Assembly (NCBI GenBank): GCA_038326655.1
Contig: JBBQKG010000017.1
Location: 1-64,000 of the forward strand
Source of the DNA: JBBQKG01 sp038326655
Lineage (GTDB): Bacteria > Actinomycetota > Thermoleophilia > Solirubrobacterales > JBBDJG01
Direction: 5' to 3'
DNA length: 64,000 nucleotides
Below the pieces are notes generated by a model. That model saw only the letters and a list, made by a program, of their open reading frames with translations. It was not told where the DNA came from and did no database searches. Position numbers and translations under genes: made by a program. Every line of letters starts with the position of its first letter. Position 1 is the stretch's first letter. Of this stretch, positions 26,763-37,960 are shown in pieces.

Positions 26763-28115
26763 GTGGCAGACAACGCGCCGCAGACCGCACAGGACGTCAT
26801 CAGCATCGTCAAGGAGCGGGACGTCCGCTTCATCCGGCTCTGGTTCACCGACATCCTGGGGCAGCTGAAGAGCTTCTCGATCAACGCGGCGGAGCTCGAG
26901 GACGCGTTCGAAGGTGGCATGGGGTTCGACGGTTCCTCGATCACGGGCTTCAACCCGATCGAGGAGTCCGACATGATCGCGATGCCGGATCCCTCCACCT
27001 TCTCGATCCTGCCATGGCGACCGGAGGACCGCCCCACGGGCCGGATGTTCTGCGACGTGCAGGTTCCCGGCGGCGGTGCCTACGAGGGCGACCCGCGGTG
27101 GGTGCTGCGGCGCTCACTCGAGCGCATGCGCTCGATGGGCTTCGACCAGTTCTACATCGGGCCGGAGCTCGAGTATTTCTACTTCCGCTCCGCGGACGCC
27201 TCGACCGGGCCGCCCGAGGTGCTCGACAAGGGCGGCTACTTCGACCTCACGACGCTCGACGCCGGCTCGGACCTGCGGCGGGAGACCGTGCTCGCGCTCG
27301 AGCAGCTGGGTATCCACGTCGAGTACTCGCATCACGAGGTCGGCCCCTCCCAGCACGAGGTCGACATGCGCTTCGCCGACGCGCTCAAGATGGCCGACGA
27401 CTGCATGACCTACCGCATCACCGTGAAGGAGTACGCGCTGAAGTACGGCTTCTACGCGACCTTCATGCCGAAGCCCCTCTACGGCGAGAACGGCTCAGGG
27501 ATGCACGTGCACCAGTCGCTCTTCAAGGGCGGCCGGAACGCCTTCTACGACGCCGACGACCAGTTCTACCTGTCGGACGTGGCGAAGTCGTTCATCGCGG
27601 GCCAGCTCAAGCACGCGCGCGAGATCGCGGCGCTGTTCGCGCAGTGGGTCAACTCCTACAAGCGGCTTGTCCCCGGCTACGAGGCGCCTGTCTACGTGGC
27701 CTGGTCGCGGCGGAACCGCTCGGCCTTGATCCGGGTGCCGCTCTACCACCCCGGGCGCGAGCAGGCGACGCGGTGCGAGATCCGCAGCCCCGACCCGTCC
27801 TGCAACCCGTACCTGTGCTTCGCGGCGCTGCTCCAGGCGGGCCTCGAGGGAATCGAGAAGGGCTACGAGCTGCCCGAGCCGATGGAGCGCAACCTCTACC
27901 ACCTGACCCCGGACGAGCGGAAGCGGCTGGGGATCGAGCAGCTCCCGGAGACGCTCGGCGAGGCGATCGAGATCGCGTCCGAGTCCGAGCTGATCCTGAA
28001 GACCCTCGGCGAGCACGTCTTCACGCGCTTCATCGAGATCAAGCGCCAGGAATGGGACGACTACCGGACCCAGCTCTCCCAGTGGGAGATGGACCGGTAC
28101 CTGCCGATCCTGTAG
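26763..28115 (+). CDS. glnA: Glutamine synthetase type I
   Basis: The 450-residue enzyme condenses ammonia and glutamate using ATP. Landmarks: GFDGSSITGF, the metal-binding IGPELEYF, HHEVGPSQHEVD, GSGMHVHQSLFKGG and RCEIRSPDPSCNPYLCFAALL. Length is that of the shorter GSI-alpha type. The NLYHLTPDERKRLGI stretch keeps a tyrosine at the GSI-beta adenylylation position, but the context is alpha-like, so adenylylation control is doubtful. AAAGGAG precedes GTG 26763. TAGGGT at ~26695 may be the -10. Confidence 0.96.
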   Translation: MADNAPQTAQDVISIVKERDVRFIRLWFTDILGQLKSFSINAAELEDAFEGGMGFDGSSITGFNPIEESDMIAMPDPSTFSILPWRPEDRPTGRMFCDVQVPGGGAYEGDPRWVLRRSLERMRSMGFDQFYIGPELEYFYFRSADASTGPPEVLDKGGYFDLTTLDAGSDLRRETVLALEQLGIHVEYSHHEVGPSQHEVDMRFADALKMADDCMTYRITVKEYALKYGFYATFMPKPLYGENGSGMHVHQSLFKGGRNAFYDADDQFYLSDVAKSFIAGQLKHAREIAALFAQWVNSYKRLVPGYEAPVYVAWSRRNRSALIRVPLYHPGREQATRCEIRSPDPSCNPYLCFAALLQAGLEGIEKGYELPEPMERNLYHLTPDERKRLGIEQLPETLGEAIEIASESELILKTLGEHVFTRFIEIKRQEWDDYRTQLSQWEMDRYLPIL

Positions 28116-28208
28116 CGACCGCCTGACCGACAGCCGCCGCGGTGCACGACCGCGGGCAGTTGTTCGAAAACGCTCGACCAATCGGGCTGAGCGTTCGATG
28201 AACAATGT

Positions 28209-29867
28209 GTGAGGACACGGCTGATAGCGGCCTGCACGGGTGTGCTGGCGGTGCTCGCCGCCGCACAGCCGGCTGCGGCCAGCGATGCGGCGCCGCACGA
28301 GCTGATCGTGCGCTTCGAGCCCGGCGCGGGTACGGCGGACCGGCTGGACGCCCGCCGCGACGCCGGGGTCGCGTTCGGGCAGGCGCTGCCGGTTTCCGGT
28401 CTGCAGGTGGTCGAGGTGCCCGATGGCGCGTCGGCGGCCACGGCCGAGTCGCGCCTCGATCGCGATCGGCGTGTGGCGTACGCGGAGCCCAACCTCGAGC
28501 GCCGCGCGACGCGCGTGCCGAACGACACCAGCTTCTCGCTCGAGTGGGGGCTCCAGAGCATCGACGCCCCGGAAGCGTGGGATGTGACGACGGGCGGGCC
28601 GGCCGCGACGGTTGCCGTAATCGACACCGGGATCGACTCCGCACACCCTGATCTCGCTCCCAACCTGTGGACCAACCCGGGCGAGAGCGGGCCGACCGCG
28701 TCCAACGGCATCGACGACGACGGCGACGGGCTCGTCGACGACGCCCACGGCTGGGACTGGGTGGCGGGGGATGCGACGCCAGCCGACCAGAACGGGCACG
28801 GGACCCACGTGGCCGGCACGATCGACGCGCGCGGCGATGACGGCACCGGCGTCGCGGGCGTCTCCTGGAACGCCGGCCTGATGCCGCTGCGGGTGCTGGA
28901 CGCGAGCGGCTCGGGCAATCTCGCGAACGTGATCTCCGCGTATGGATATGCGGCCGGGCACGGCGCCGCGGTGGTCAACGCGAGCTACGGCGGAACGGAG
29001 TTCTCGCGAGCCGAATACGACACGATCCGGTCTGCGCCCGGAACGCTGATCGTCGCCGCCGCCGGCAACACGGGCGCAGACGAGGCCGCGGCGCCGGAGT
29101 ATCCCTGCGCGTATGACCTCCCCAATGTGATCTGCGTGGCCGCGACCGACGAGCGCGACGCGCTTGCGAGCTTCTCGAACTTCGGCGCCGCGGCGGTCGA
29201 CCTGGGGGCGCCGGGCGTGCAGATCCTGAGCGACCGTGCGGGGGGTGGGTCCGTCTACATGAGCGGCACCTCGATGGCGTCGCCACACGTCGCCGGTACG
29301 GCCGCGCTTCTGTTCGCGCACCGCCCGAATGCCTCCGTCGCCGACGTCAAGCAGGCGATCCTGAACGGGGCGGACCCTGTCCCGGCGCTCGCCGGGAGGA
29401 CCGTCAGCGGCGCCCGCCTCGACGCGCGGGGTGCGCTCGATCGCCTCGACGGGCTGCCGCCCCGCGGCCCGGCCTCGGGACCATCGCGACCGGCCGCCTC
29501 GCCGCGGTCCACGTCCCGCAGGGTGACCCTGGGGGTGCTCCGCCACAAGAGCCTGCGATGGGTCGCGCGCCACGGTCTGCGCGTGAAGGTCGGCTGTCCG
29601 ATGAGTTGCCGCCTGGCGATCCGGGCGGTGGTCTCGGGGCGCACGGCGCAGGCGCTGCGGGGCCGGCGATCCACCGTGACCGTCGACCGGCGACACGTGA
29701 GGCTCGCGCGGAGCGGCAAGAAGACCCTCCGACTGCGGCTGGCCCGGCGTGCCGTGCGGGCGCTCCGCCGCACGGGCCACGTGCGGCTGGCGGTGATCGC
29801 CGCCGGCACGGTGGGGCACAGCCACGCGGGCGGGACCAGGAGCGTTCGGCTGACGACCCACCCATAG
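28209..29867 (+). CDS. Secreted S8 subtilisin-like serine protease
   Basis: A 552-residue preproprotease. Signal peptide ending AQPAAAS (residues 1-25); I9-like propeptide (~28-100); catalytic domain with Asp139 (AVIDTG), His197 (NGHGTH) and Ser355 (SGTSMASPH). An acidic insert (NGIDDDGDGLVDDAHGWDW) follows Asp139, as in many bacterial subtilases. The last ~90 residues are a basic beta-rich tail (LRVKVGCPMSCRL ... ARRAVRALRRTG) typical of secreted proteins in this lineage, probably a surface domain. Start GTG. Stands alone. Confidence 0.92.
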   Translation: MRTRLIAACTGVLAVLAAAQPAAASDAAPHELIVRFEPGAGTADRLDARRDAGVAFGQALPVSGLQVVEVPDGASAATAESRLDRDRRVAYAEPNLERRATRVPNDTSFSLEWGLQSIDAPEAWDVTTGGPAATVAVIDTGIDSAHPDLAPNLWTNPGESGPTASNGIDDDGDGLVDDAHGWDWVAGDATPADQNGHGTHVAGTIDARGDDGTGVAGVSWNAGLMPLRVLDASGSGNLANVISAYGYAAGHGAAVVNASYGGTEFSRAEYDTIRSAPGTLIVAAAGNTGADEAAAPEYPCAYDLPNVICVAATDERDALASFSNFGAAAVDLGAPGVQILSDRAGGGSVYMSGTSMASPHVAGTAALLFAHRPNASVADVKQAILNGADPVPALAGRTVSGARLDARGALDRLDGLPPRGPASGPSRPAASPRSTSRRVTLGVLRHKSLRWVARHGLRVKVGCPMSCRLAIRAVVSGRTAQALRGRRSTVTVDRRHVRLARSGKKTLRLRLARRAVRALRRTGHVRLAVIAAGTVGHSHAGGTRSVRLTTHP

Positions 29868-29901
29868 GCGGCGCCGACCCTGCGATAGGCTGGCGCGTGA
29901 C

Positions 29902-31110
29902 ATGGCGGTCACCGTGGAAGGGGAACGCACTTTTGGCCCTGACCAGGCCGAGCGCTTCGAGCGTGACGGGTTCCTGGTGATCGAGGGCGCCTGCCCAGCC
30001 GAGCTGATCGACGGCGTGCGAGCCGAGATCGACCCGCTCCTCCACGATCGGTGGAGCGACGCGATGGAGGGCGAGCGGGACGGGCTCATGTACACGAACT
30101 ACGGCGGCTGGCCCGAGCACGACCTCGCCTGGCACCGGATCCTGAACGCGTGGAAGACGTGCGACAGCGTGCGCGCGCTGGCCCTGTCGGAGCCGCTGTT
30201 GGAGATCGTCGGGCAGCTCTACGGACGCACCGTGAAGCCGTTCCAGACGCTCAACTTCCCGATCGGCACGCAACAGCCCGCGCACGCCGACTCGTTCCAC
30301 TTCCAGTCCAACCCACCCGGGCTGATGTGCGGGATCTGGGTTGCGCTGGAGGACATGGACATCGAGAACGGCCCGCTCGTCTACTACCCCGGGAGCCACA
30401 CGCTGCCGATGCCGACGTGGCAGGTGATCGAGCAGGCAACCGGATATTCGGTCAGCCCGGACGAGTTCGAGACGCATCAGGACTTCCTGCATAGGCGGCA
30501 CGAGCAGTACGCCGAGTACTGCCGCTGGCTGATCGAGCACGAAGGGCTCGAGCCGCAGTACGGGACGATCCGCAAGGGGCAGGCGTTGATCTGGGCGGCG
30601 AACCTCCTGCACGGCGGCTCGCCCCAGACCGACCGCAACCGCACCCGCAACAGCCAGGTGACCCATTACTTCTTCGAGGACACACGGGTCTACACGCCGA
30701 TGCACGTCGAGGACGGGCACGTCTACTGGGACTACCCGGCCTGGATCCGCGATCCCGTGCCGCGGTATGCGGCCGCCGCCGTCGCCGAGGTGGTCAGCCG
30801 GAAGGTGCCCGCCGGCGCGCAGGTGGTGGTCGTCGCGCACGGCGGCGAGGAGCCGGTCGAGCTCGACGGCTACCCGACCGAGCCTTTTCCCCAGGCCGAG
30901 GACGGCACTTGCGCTCCGGACGTCGACGATGCGGGCTCGACCGCGATGCTGGAGGCGCTGCGTGACCGCGGGGCGCGGTTCCTGGTCGTGCCGAAGCCCT
31001 CGCTAGTCTGGCTCGAGTGGGCCAAGCCGAGCCTTCAGGAACTGCTCGAGACGCGCTACCGAGCGATCTTCGCGGATGGCTCGATTTGCGCGATCTACTC
31101 GCTCGAGTAG
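29902..31110 (+). CDS. Phytanoyl-CoA dioxygenase (PhyH)-family protein with extra C-terminal domain
   Basis: Residues 1-~290 are an Fe(II)/2-oxoglutarate dioxygenase of the PhyH type: metal ligands His128, Asp130 (HADSFHF) and His237 (LLHGGSP), with nearby arginines for 2-oxoglutarate. It probably hydroxylates a small molecule. Residues ~298-402 are an added alpha/beta domain (PAGAQVVVVAHGGEEP ... RFLVVPKPSLVWLEW) resembling residues ~590-705 of the large fusion at 5.5 kb. A TAGGCT at 29886-29891 suggests a very short leader before ATG 29902. The 3' end overlaps the convergent aldo-keto reductase by 16 nt. Confidence 0.87.
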   Translation: MAVTVEGERTFGPDQAERFERDGFLVIEGACPAELIDGVRAEIDPLLHDRWSDAMEGERDGLMYTNYGGWPEHDLAWHRILNAWKTCDSVRALALSEPLLEIVGQLYGRTVKPFQTLNFPIGTQQPAHADSFHFQSNPPGLMCGIWVALEDMDIENGPLVYYPGSHTLPMPTWQVIEQATGYSVSPDEFETHQDFLHRRHEQYAEYCRWLIEHEGLEPQYGTIRKGQALIWAANLLHGGSPQTDRNRTRNSQVTHYFFEDTRVYTPMHVEDGHVYWDYPAWIRDPVPRYAAAAVAEVVSRKVPAGAQVVVVAHGGEEPVELDGYPTEPFPQAEDGTCAPDVDDAGSTAMLEALRDRGARFLVVPKPSLVWLEWAKPSLQELLETRYRAIFADGSICAIYSLE

Positions 31111-31949
31111 ACCGCCAGGCGCGTCAGCTCCTCGTCGCTCAGCGCCAGCCGGGCGGCTTCGACGTTCTCCTCGAGGTGCAGGAGCGAGGAGGTCCCCGGG
31201 ATCGGAAGCATCGCCTCCGAACGCGCGAGCAGCCACGCAAGCGCCACCTGCGCCGGAGTCGCGTCGCGCTCGGCGGCGATCCGCGCGAGCTCCCCGTCGC
31301 CGGGGATCTCGCCTTCGAGGACGGGGCGCCACGGCATGTACGCGATCCCATGGCGGGCGCACGTGTCGACCTCGGGATCCGAGCCGCGGCGGCCGACGTT
31401 GTAGAGGTTCTGGACCGAGACGATCGGCGCAAGCTCGAGCGCGCGGTCGAGGTCGCCGCGAAAGAGGTTGGAGACGCCGATGTGCCGGACCTTGCCCTCG
31501 TCCTGCAGCGTGGTGAGGGCGCCGAGCGACTCCTCGAGCGGCACGTCGGGATCGGGTTGGTGCAGCTGGTAGAGCGGGATCGTGTTGAGCCGCAACCGCC
31601 GCAGGCTCGCCTCGCAGGCCGCGCGCAGGTACTCCGGGCGGCCGTTGGGCCGGGGCTGGCCGTCGACCACCACCTGCCCGCCCTTGGTCGCGATCACGAC
31701 CCCGGCCGGATAGGGATGAAGTGCCTCCGCGATGAGCCGTTCGCTCGCATGGTCGGCGCCGTAGACGTCCGCGGTGTCGATCAGGTTCACGCCGAGCTCG
31801 AGCGCCCTGTGCAGGAGCGCGTGCGCCGCCCCAGGCCCGCGGTAGTCCAGCCATCGTGCGCCGAGGCCGATCCGGTTCACGGTGTCCTCGCCGCCAAGCG
31901 CCAGCGTTCCGGCTGCGCTCGCGGGCCGCTGTGGCGTGGGCGCCCCCAT
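31095..31949 (-). CDS. Aldo/keto reductase
   Basis: The TIM-barrel NADPH-dependent reductase has the catalytic tetrad in order: Asp and Tyr in IDTADVYG, Lys in IATKGG and His in LYQLHQPD. The C-terminal NADP site includes LPIPGTSS. ATG 31949 is preferred, giving 284 residues; a longer frame to 31979 is possible. It reduces aldehydes or ketones of unknown identity. The stop lies inside the 3' end of the convergent dioxygenase gene (16-nt overlap). Confidence 0.88.
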   Translation of the reverse strand: MGAPTPQRPASAAGTLALGGEDTVNRIGLGARWLDYRGPGAAHALLHRALELGVNLIDTADVYGADHASERLIAEALHPYPAGVVIATKGGQVVVDGQPRPNGRPEYLRAACEASLRRLRLNTIPLYQLHQPDPDVPLEESLGALTTLQDEGKVRHIGVSNLFRGDLDRALELAPIVSVQNLYNVGRRGSDPEVDTCARHGIAYMPWRPVLEGEIPGDGELARIAAERDATPAQVALAWLLARSEAMLPIPGTSSLLHLEENVEAARLALSDEELTRLAVYSSE

Positions 31950-31984
31950 CTCGCCTCTTATACACGTGCGATCCTCCACACGCG

Positions 31985-32478
31985 ATGGAGGTCGAGGTCC
32001 AGCCCATGCGCCCGGAGGACTGGCCCGCCGTGCAGGCGATCCACGATCAGGGCATCGCGACCGGCGACGCCACCTTCGACGGGAAGTCCCCGGCGTGGGA
32101 GGACTGGGACGCCGGGCACCTGCGCGACTGCCGCCTCGTCGCGCGCGACCGGTCCGGTGAGGTGGTCGCCTGGGCAGCGCTCAGCGCGGTGCAGCGCAAG
32201 AGCGCCTACCGCGGCGTCGCGGAGGGCAGCCTGTACGTGCGCGAGGACGTCCGGCACACCGGCGTCGGCCGCGTGCTGTCGCGCGCGCTCGTGCAGGCGG
32301 CCGAGGCGGCCGGGATCTGGACCCTGGAAGTGTGGATCTTCCCCGAGAACAGGGCCAGCATCACGCTCTGCGAGTCGCTCGGCTTTCGCATCGTCGGGGT
32401 GCGCGAGCGGATCGGGCAGCGCGAGGGCCGCTGGCGCGACGTGGTCGTGATGGAGCGCCGCAGCACGGTCGCCGGAAC

Positions 32479-32482
<4 letters not shown>
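31985..32482 (+). CDS. GNAT N-acetyltransferase (phosphinothricin/methionine sulfoximine acetyltransferase-like)
   Basis: The 165-residue GNAT protein resembles phosphinothricin-type acetyltransferases: IHDQGIATGDATFDGKSP near the N-terminus, LYVREDVRHTGVGRVLSRAL with the acetyl-CoA loop, and ENRASITLCESLGFRIVGV at the end. The likely substrate is an amino acid analogue. It diverges from the aldo/keto reductase and converges with the YyaL-type gene, sharing CTAG at their stops. ATG 31985 has weak ribosome-site sequence; TATACA lies about 25 nt upstream. Confidence 0.88.
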
Positions 32483-34464
<1,982 letters not shown>

Positions 34465-34477
34465 CTCGCGGGCGGAC

Positions 34478-35872
34478 CTACCCGTTCAGGGCCTGGGCGA
34501 ACGCCTCGAACGCGGCGAGGTAGCGCTGGAGGTGCTCGTCCGTGTGCGCGATCGAGAGCGTCCACTCCTCCTCGACCCCGGGCGTCATGAAGATGCCGTT
34601 GTTCATGTGGAAGAACCAGGCCAGCGTGGAGAGGTCGCCGTCGACCTTCGTGAGGTAGTCGCGATACTCGCGGAGCGGCTCGGAGGCGAACACGACGCAG
34701 CCCTTGGCGCCAAGGCCCTGCGTGTAGCAGGGGAGGCCGTAGCGCTTGATGATCTCGTCGCACCCCCGCAGAAGCTGCGTGTTGGTGCGCTCGAGGCGCT
34801 CGTAGGCCTCGGGCACGAGCACCTCAGTGAGCGTCGCGCGCGCCGCCGCCATCACGAGCGGGTTGCCGTTGAAGGTCCCGTACTGGTGGACGGTGCCGTC
34901 CGCGATCACGCCCGCGAGTTCCTCGGTCATCCCGATCGCGCCGCCGGGCAGGCCGCCGCAGATGGCCTTCGCCAGCGTCACGACGTCCGGCTGCACGCCG
35001 AAGCGCTGAGTCGCGCCGCCCGGCGAGATCGTGGCGCCGGTCTTCACCTCGTCGAACACGAGCACGACGCCGTGCTCGGAAGTCAGGCGGCGGACCTCCT
35101 GGAGGTAGCCCTCGACGGGAGGAATAATGTTGATGTTCATCATCGCGGGCTCCATGATCAGGGCGGCGACCTGGCCCTTCAGGCGGTCGAGCACGCGGCC
35201 GAGCGCGCCGGCGTCGTTGAACGGCACCGCGCGGGTGAGGTCGGTGATCGCCTTCGGATAGCCCGCGCCGAAGGGGACGCTCCGGGGATCGTCCCGGTCC
35301 CCGAGCGCCTCCAGCGGGGGATAGACAGACACCATCACGGCATCGTGGTGGCCGTGGTAGGAGCCTTCGATCTTGAGGATCATGTCCCGCCCGGTCGCGC
35401 CGCGCGCGACGTGCACGGCATCCATCGTCGACGCGGTGCCGGAGTTGGTGAACCGCCACTGCGGAAGCCCGAACCGGCGCGCAAGCTCCTCCGCGACGAT
35501 GATCGAGCCCTCCGTGGGGGCGGCGAAGTGCGTTCCCTGCTCGACGCGGCGCTTGACCGCCTCGGCGATCGTCGGGTTCGCGTGACCCACGCACATGACG
35601 CCGAACCCGTTGTGGAAGTCGATGTAGTCGTTCCCGTCCACGTCCACCACCTCGGCGCCGGTGCCACGCTCGATGTAGACGGGCCAGGGGTCGTTCTCCT
35701 GAAACGACGAGGGGACGCCCTTCGGCATCACGCGACGGGCCCGCTCGTAGTACTCGCCTGACCGCGGCGTACGCTCGGCAAGCAGCCGCTTCTGCTCCTC
35801 GATCAGCTGGAGGACACGCCGCCGATCGATCTCGGGTGCCGCGGCGACAGAGGGAGGCGGCTCGATCGTCAC
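34478..35872 (-). CDS. Glutamate-1-semialdehyde aminomutase-like class III aminotransferase
   Basis: The 464-residue PLP enzyme has the class III signatures: TNSGTASTMDAV (phosphate-binding), SYHGHHDAV, FDEVKTG and PLP lysine Lys302 (TLAKAICGGLPGGAIG). It is closest to HemL/glutamate-1-semialdehyde aminomutase relatives but has a 40-residue N-terminal extension and is not in a haem cluster, so a secondary-metabolism or amino-sugar role is possible. Start GTG 35872 follows TAGCCT by 7 nt, suggesting a leaderless transcript. Its start context (CCTTGGCCGCGTG) is identical to that of the large fusion at 5474. Confidence 0.88.
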   Translation of the reverse strand: MTIEPPPSVAAAPEIDRRRVLQLIEEQKRLLAERTPRSGEYYERARRVMPKGVPSSFQENDPWPVYIERGTGAEVVDVDGNDYIDFHNGFGVMCVGHANPTIAEAVKRRVEQGTHFAAPTEGSIIVAEELARRFGLPQWRFTNSGTASTMDAVHVARGATGRDMILKIEGSYHGHHDAVMVSVYPPLEALGDRDDPRSVPFGAGYPKAITDLTRAVPFNDAGALGRVLDRLKGQVAALIMEPAMMNINIIPPVEGYLQEVRRLTSEHGVVLVFDEVKTGATISPGGATQRFGVQPDVVTLAKAICGGLPGGAIGMTEELAGVIADGTVHQYGTFNGNPLVMAAARATLTEVLVPEAYERLERTNTQLLRGCDEIIKRYGLPCYTQGLGAKGCVVFASEPLREYRDYLTKVDGDLSTLAWFFHMNNGIFMTPGVEEEWTLSIAHTDEHLQRYLAAFEAFAQALNG

Positions 35873-36127
35873 GCGGCCAAGGCTACCGAGGGATGCAGTG
35901 GCCGAAGCGGAGCATCTTTGGCAGGATGTCTTGCCATGGGGGATGAACGGACGCTCAGGGAGGAGCCTACCGCTGCGCCCGTGACGGAGCACGCCTGGGC
36001 GGAGGGCGCACGAGCAAAACGACGCGACCGGCGGCAACGGAGGCTTACCGAGCACTGGCGGCCCCCGGCTTTTACGGCGCCGTTCGGGGCTCTGGCGGCA
36101 AAGCGGGCCAGTGCGCCTCCGGCAGAC

Positions 36128-37041
36128 ATGCCGACGGTCGACCCGGATCGTGACCGCGCGATCGACGATGCGATCGAGGTGCTCCGCTCGGTGCCGTTCG
36201 AGGAGCTGCAACGACGTGGCTGGCATTTTCAGCCCAACCACTACTACTGGCCGCTGAGCGACCTGGCCTTCCTGCGTGAACACCCTCAGGTGTGGACCCG
36301 CGCGGCGCTGCCAGCCGGCGTCGACTGGGATGCCGACGCCCAGCTGGAGGTGCTCGAAGGCATCGCGGAGTACGCGGGCTGGACGATGTCCGTGATGGAC
36401 CCGCGGCGGCGCCGGGCGAATACGTTTGGAAAGCCCCTTTCCCGAAAGGGGATGCTTATGCGTACTACGGTCTCGCGAGGCAGCTGGCCCCGCGGCGTGT
36501 CATTGAGGTCGGGGCCGGGTACTCGAGCCTCGTCCTTCGCCGGGCGCTGGAAGCCAATCGCAGCCCGTGTGAGGTCACGCTCGTCGAGCCCGAGCCCGAA
36601 TGGAACGTGCTGGGGACGCTGCCACCCGACTGGCAGGTCGTCGAGAAGCCGGTGCAGTTGGTTGACCCCGCGCACTTCGAGGTGCTCGAGGCCGGTGATG
36701 TCCTCTTCTACGACGGCTCGCACTGCGTGCGTACCGGCAGCGACGTCAACTGGATCGTCTTTGAGGTGCTGCCGCGGCTCGCGGAGGGTGTGTGGATCCA
36801 CGTCCACGACATCTTCTGGCCATGGGACTACCCTCCCGAATGGGTCCTAGATGAGGGCCTCAGCTGGAACGAGCAGTACCTGCTGCAGGCCTTCCTGATG
36901 AACAACGACGCCTACCGGGTGCGGCTCGCTGTAAGCATGCTCGCCTCGATTCGCCCGCACCAGGTGAATGAGCTGCTGCGCGGCATGGTCGGCGGCAGCG
37001 TCTGGATCGAGAAGCTGATTTCGTCCCGGGAGTCGTCGTAG
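36128..37041 (+). pseudogene. Class I methyltransferase gene with a frameshift
   Basis: From ATG 36128 (a longer start at 35936 is open) the frame reads MPTVDPDRDRAIDDAIEV ... FQPNHYYWPLSDLAFL as far as ~36400. The SAM-binding fold continues in the next frame (APGEYVWKAPFPKGDAY, then RVIEVGAGYSSLVLRRALE and GDVLFYDGSHCVRTGSDVNW) to the stop at 37041. One base appears lost at ~36395-36420. The reconstructed protein is a ~300-residue methyltransferase of the type associated with polysaccharide or glycan clusters. Either disrupted or misread. Confidence 0.65.
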
Positions 37042-37069
37042 CTGGTAGTCGGCCGACGACGCGCTACTA

Positions 37070-37960
37070 CTAGGTTTTTCGGTCTCGATCCGGATGGCGT
37101 AGCGGCTGCCTGAAGGGCCGCAGTCCTGGCTCCCAGCGCATCGCACCGATCACATCCTGACCGCCCCATCGATCCTCGACGTAGCTCGTGATCTTCCACT
37201 GTGGCCGGTCGAGGAAGCGCCAAACCCACGACGGCTCGACCAGCGAGATGCCGTAGCGAGAGGGTTCCCGAAGCTCGCGGCGCTCCGCCTGGGTCGTCGC
37301 GTACTCGCGGAAGGTGAAGCCACCGTCGGCGTTTGCAAGCTCAAGGTTTCGCTCGGCATCACATAGATAGAAGCTCGCGTACTCCGGATCCCGTAGGCGC
37401 TCACGAATTGCGCGACCGTGGACGGTGAAGACCAAAATCCCTCCTGGCATCACAGCTCTCTCGAAGAACTCGAAGAACTCTTGCCACATCGGTTCGTTGA
37501 GGTGCGTAAAGAGGGAGCAGACCCAAACCAGGTCGAATGGTTCGTCGATCTCGACCTCGCGTGGATGTTCGCGCCCGTATATCGGCTGCGCCTGGAACTG
37601 CTGGGCGCAGAACTCGACCGCTCGGTCGTCGATGTCACAGATAGCCAACCGCGCGCTGGGATATTCAGCACGGAGAAACCGGGTGACGCGCCCGTAGCCC
37701 GACGCGAAATCGAGCACGCTCGAGGGTTCGGCCTTCTGAGCGCACAGCATCGCGAGGCGGATCGCGTCCAGCCCCGCCCGGCCGAGCATCAGGTAGTTGC
37801 CGGGATCCCACATCGGATCGCCGGCAACTGTCTCCTCTGAGACGACTGGATACCGACGAAGGGCGTCCATGCAGAACTCGGTCGCCGAGGTCGTGCTCTC
37901 CCCGACGCTCAACATATCGCCGGGGGATTCGGCCGGCAGCTGGGACCGGTCGCTACGCAA
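37070..37960 (-). CDS. SAM-dependent class I methyltransferase
   Basis: A 296-residue methyltransferase. VLDFASGYGRVTRFL is motif I (glycine-rich SAM loop), LAICDIDDRAVEFC the acidic second strand and DLVWVCSLFTHLNEPMW the post-I/motif IV region; WRFLDRPQWKITSY comes near the end. Its substrate is unknown. ATG 37960 overlaps the stop of the upstream, related, frame-broken methyltransferase by 8 nt, so the two were an operon of paralogues. Confidence 0.82.
   Translation of the reverse strand: MRSDRSQLPAESPGDMLSVGESTTSATEFCMDALRRYPVVSEETVAGDPMWDPGNYLMLGRAGLDAIRLAMLCAQKAEPSSVLDFASGYGRVTRFLRAEYPSARLAICDIDDRAVEFCAQQFQAQPIYGREHPREVEIDEPFDLVWVCSLFTHLNEPMWQEFFEFFERAVMPGGILVFTVHGRAIRERLRDPEYASFYLCDAERNLELANADGGFTFREYATTQAERRELREPSRYGISLVEPSWVWRFLDRPQWKITSYVEDRWGGQDVIGAMRWEPGLRPFRQPLRHPDRDRKT

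Noticed and set aside
27495..30095. Long minus-strand open frame across glnA and the protease gene
   Set aside because: It spans two real genes in the antisense direction and shows no protein motif.
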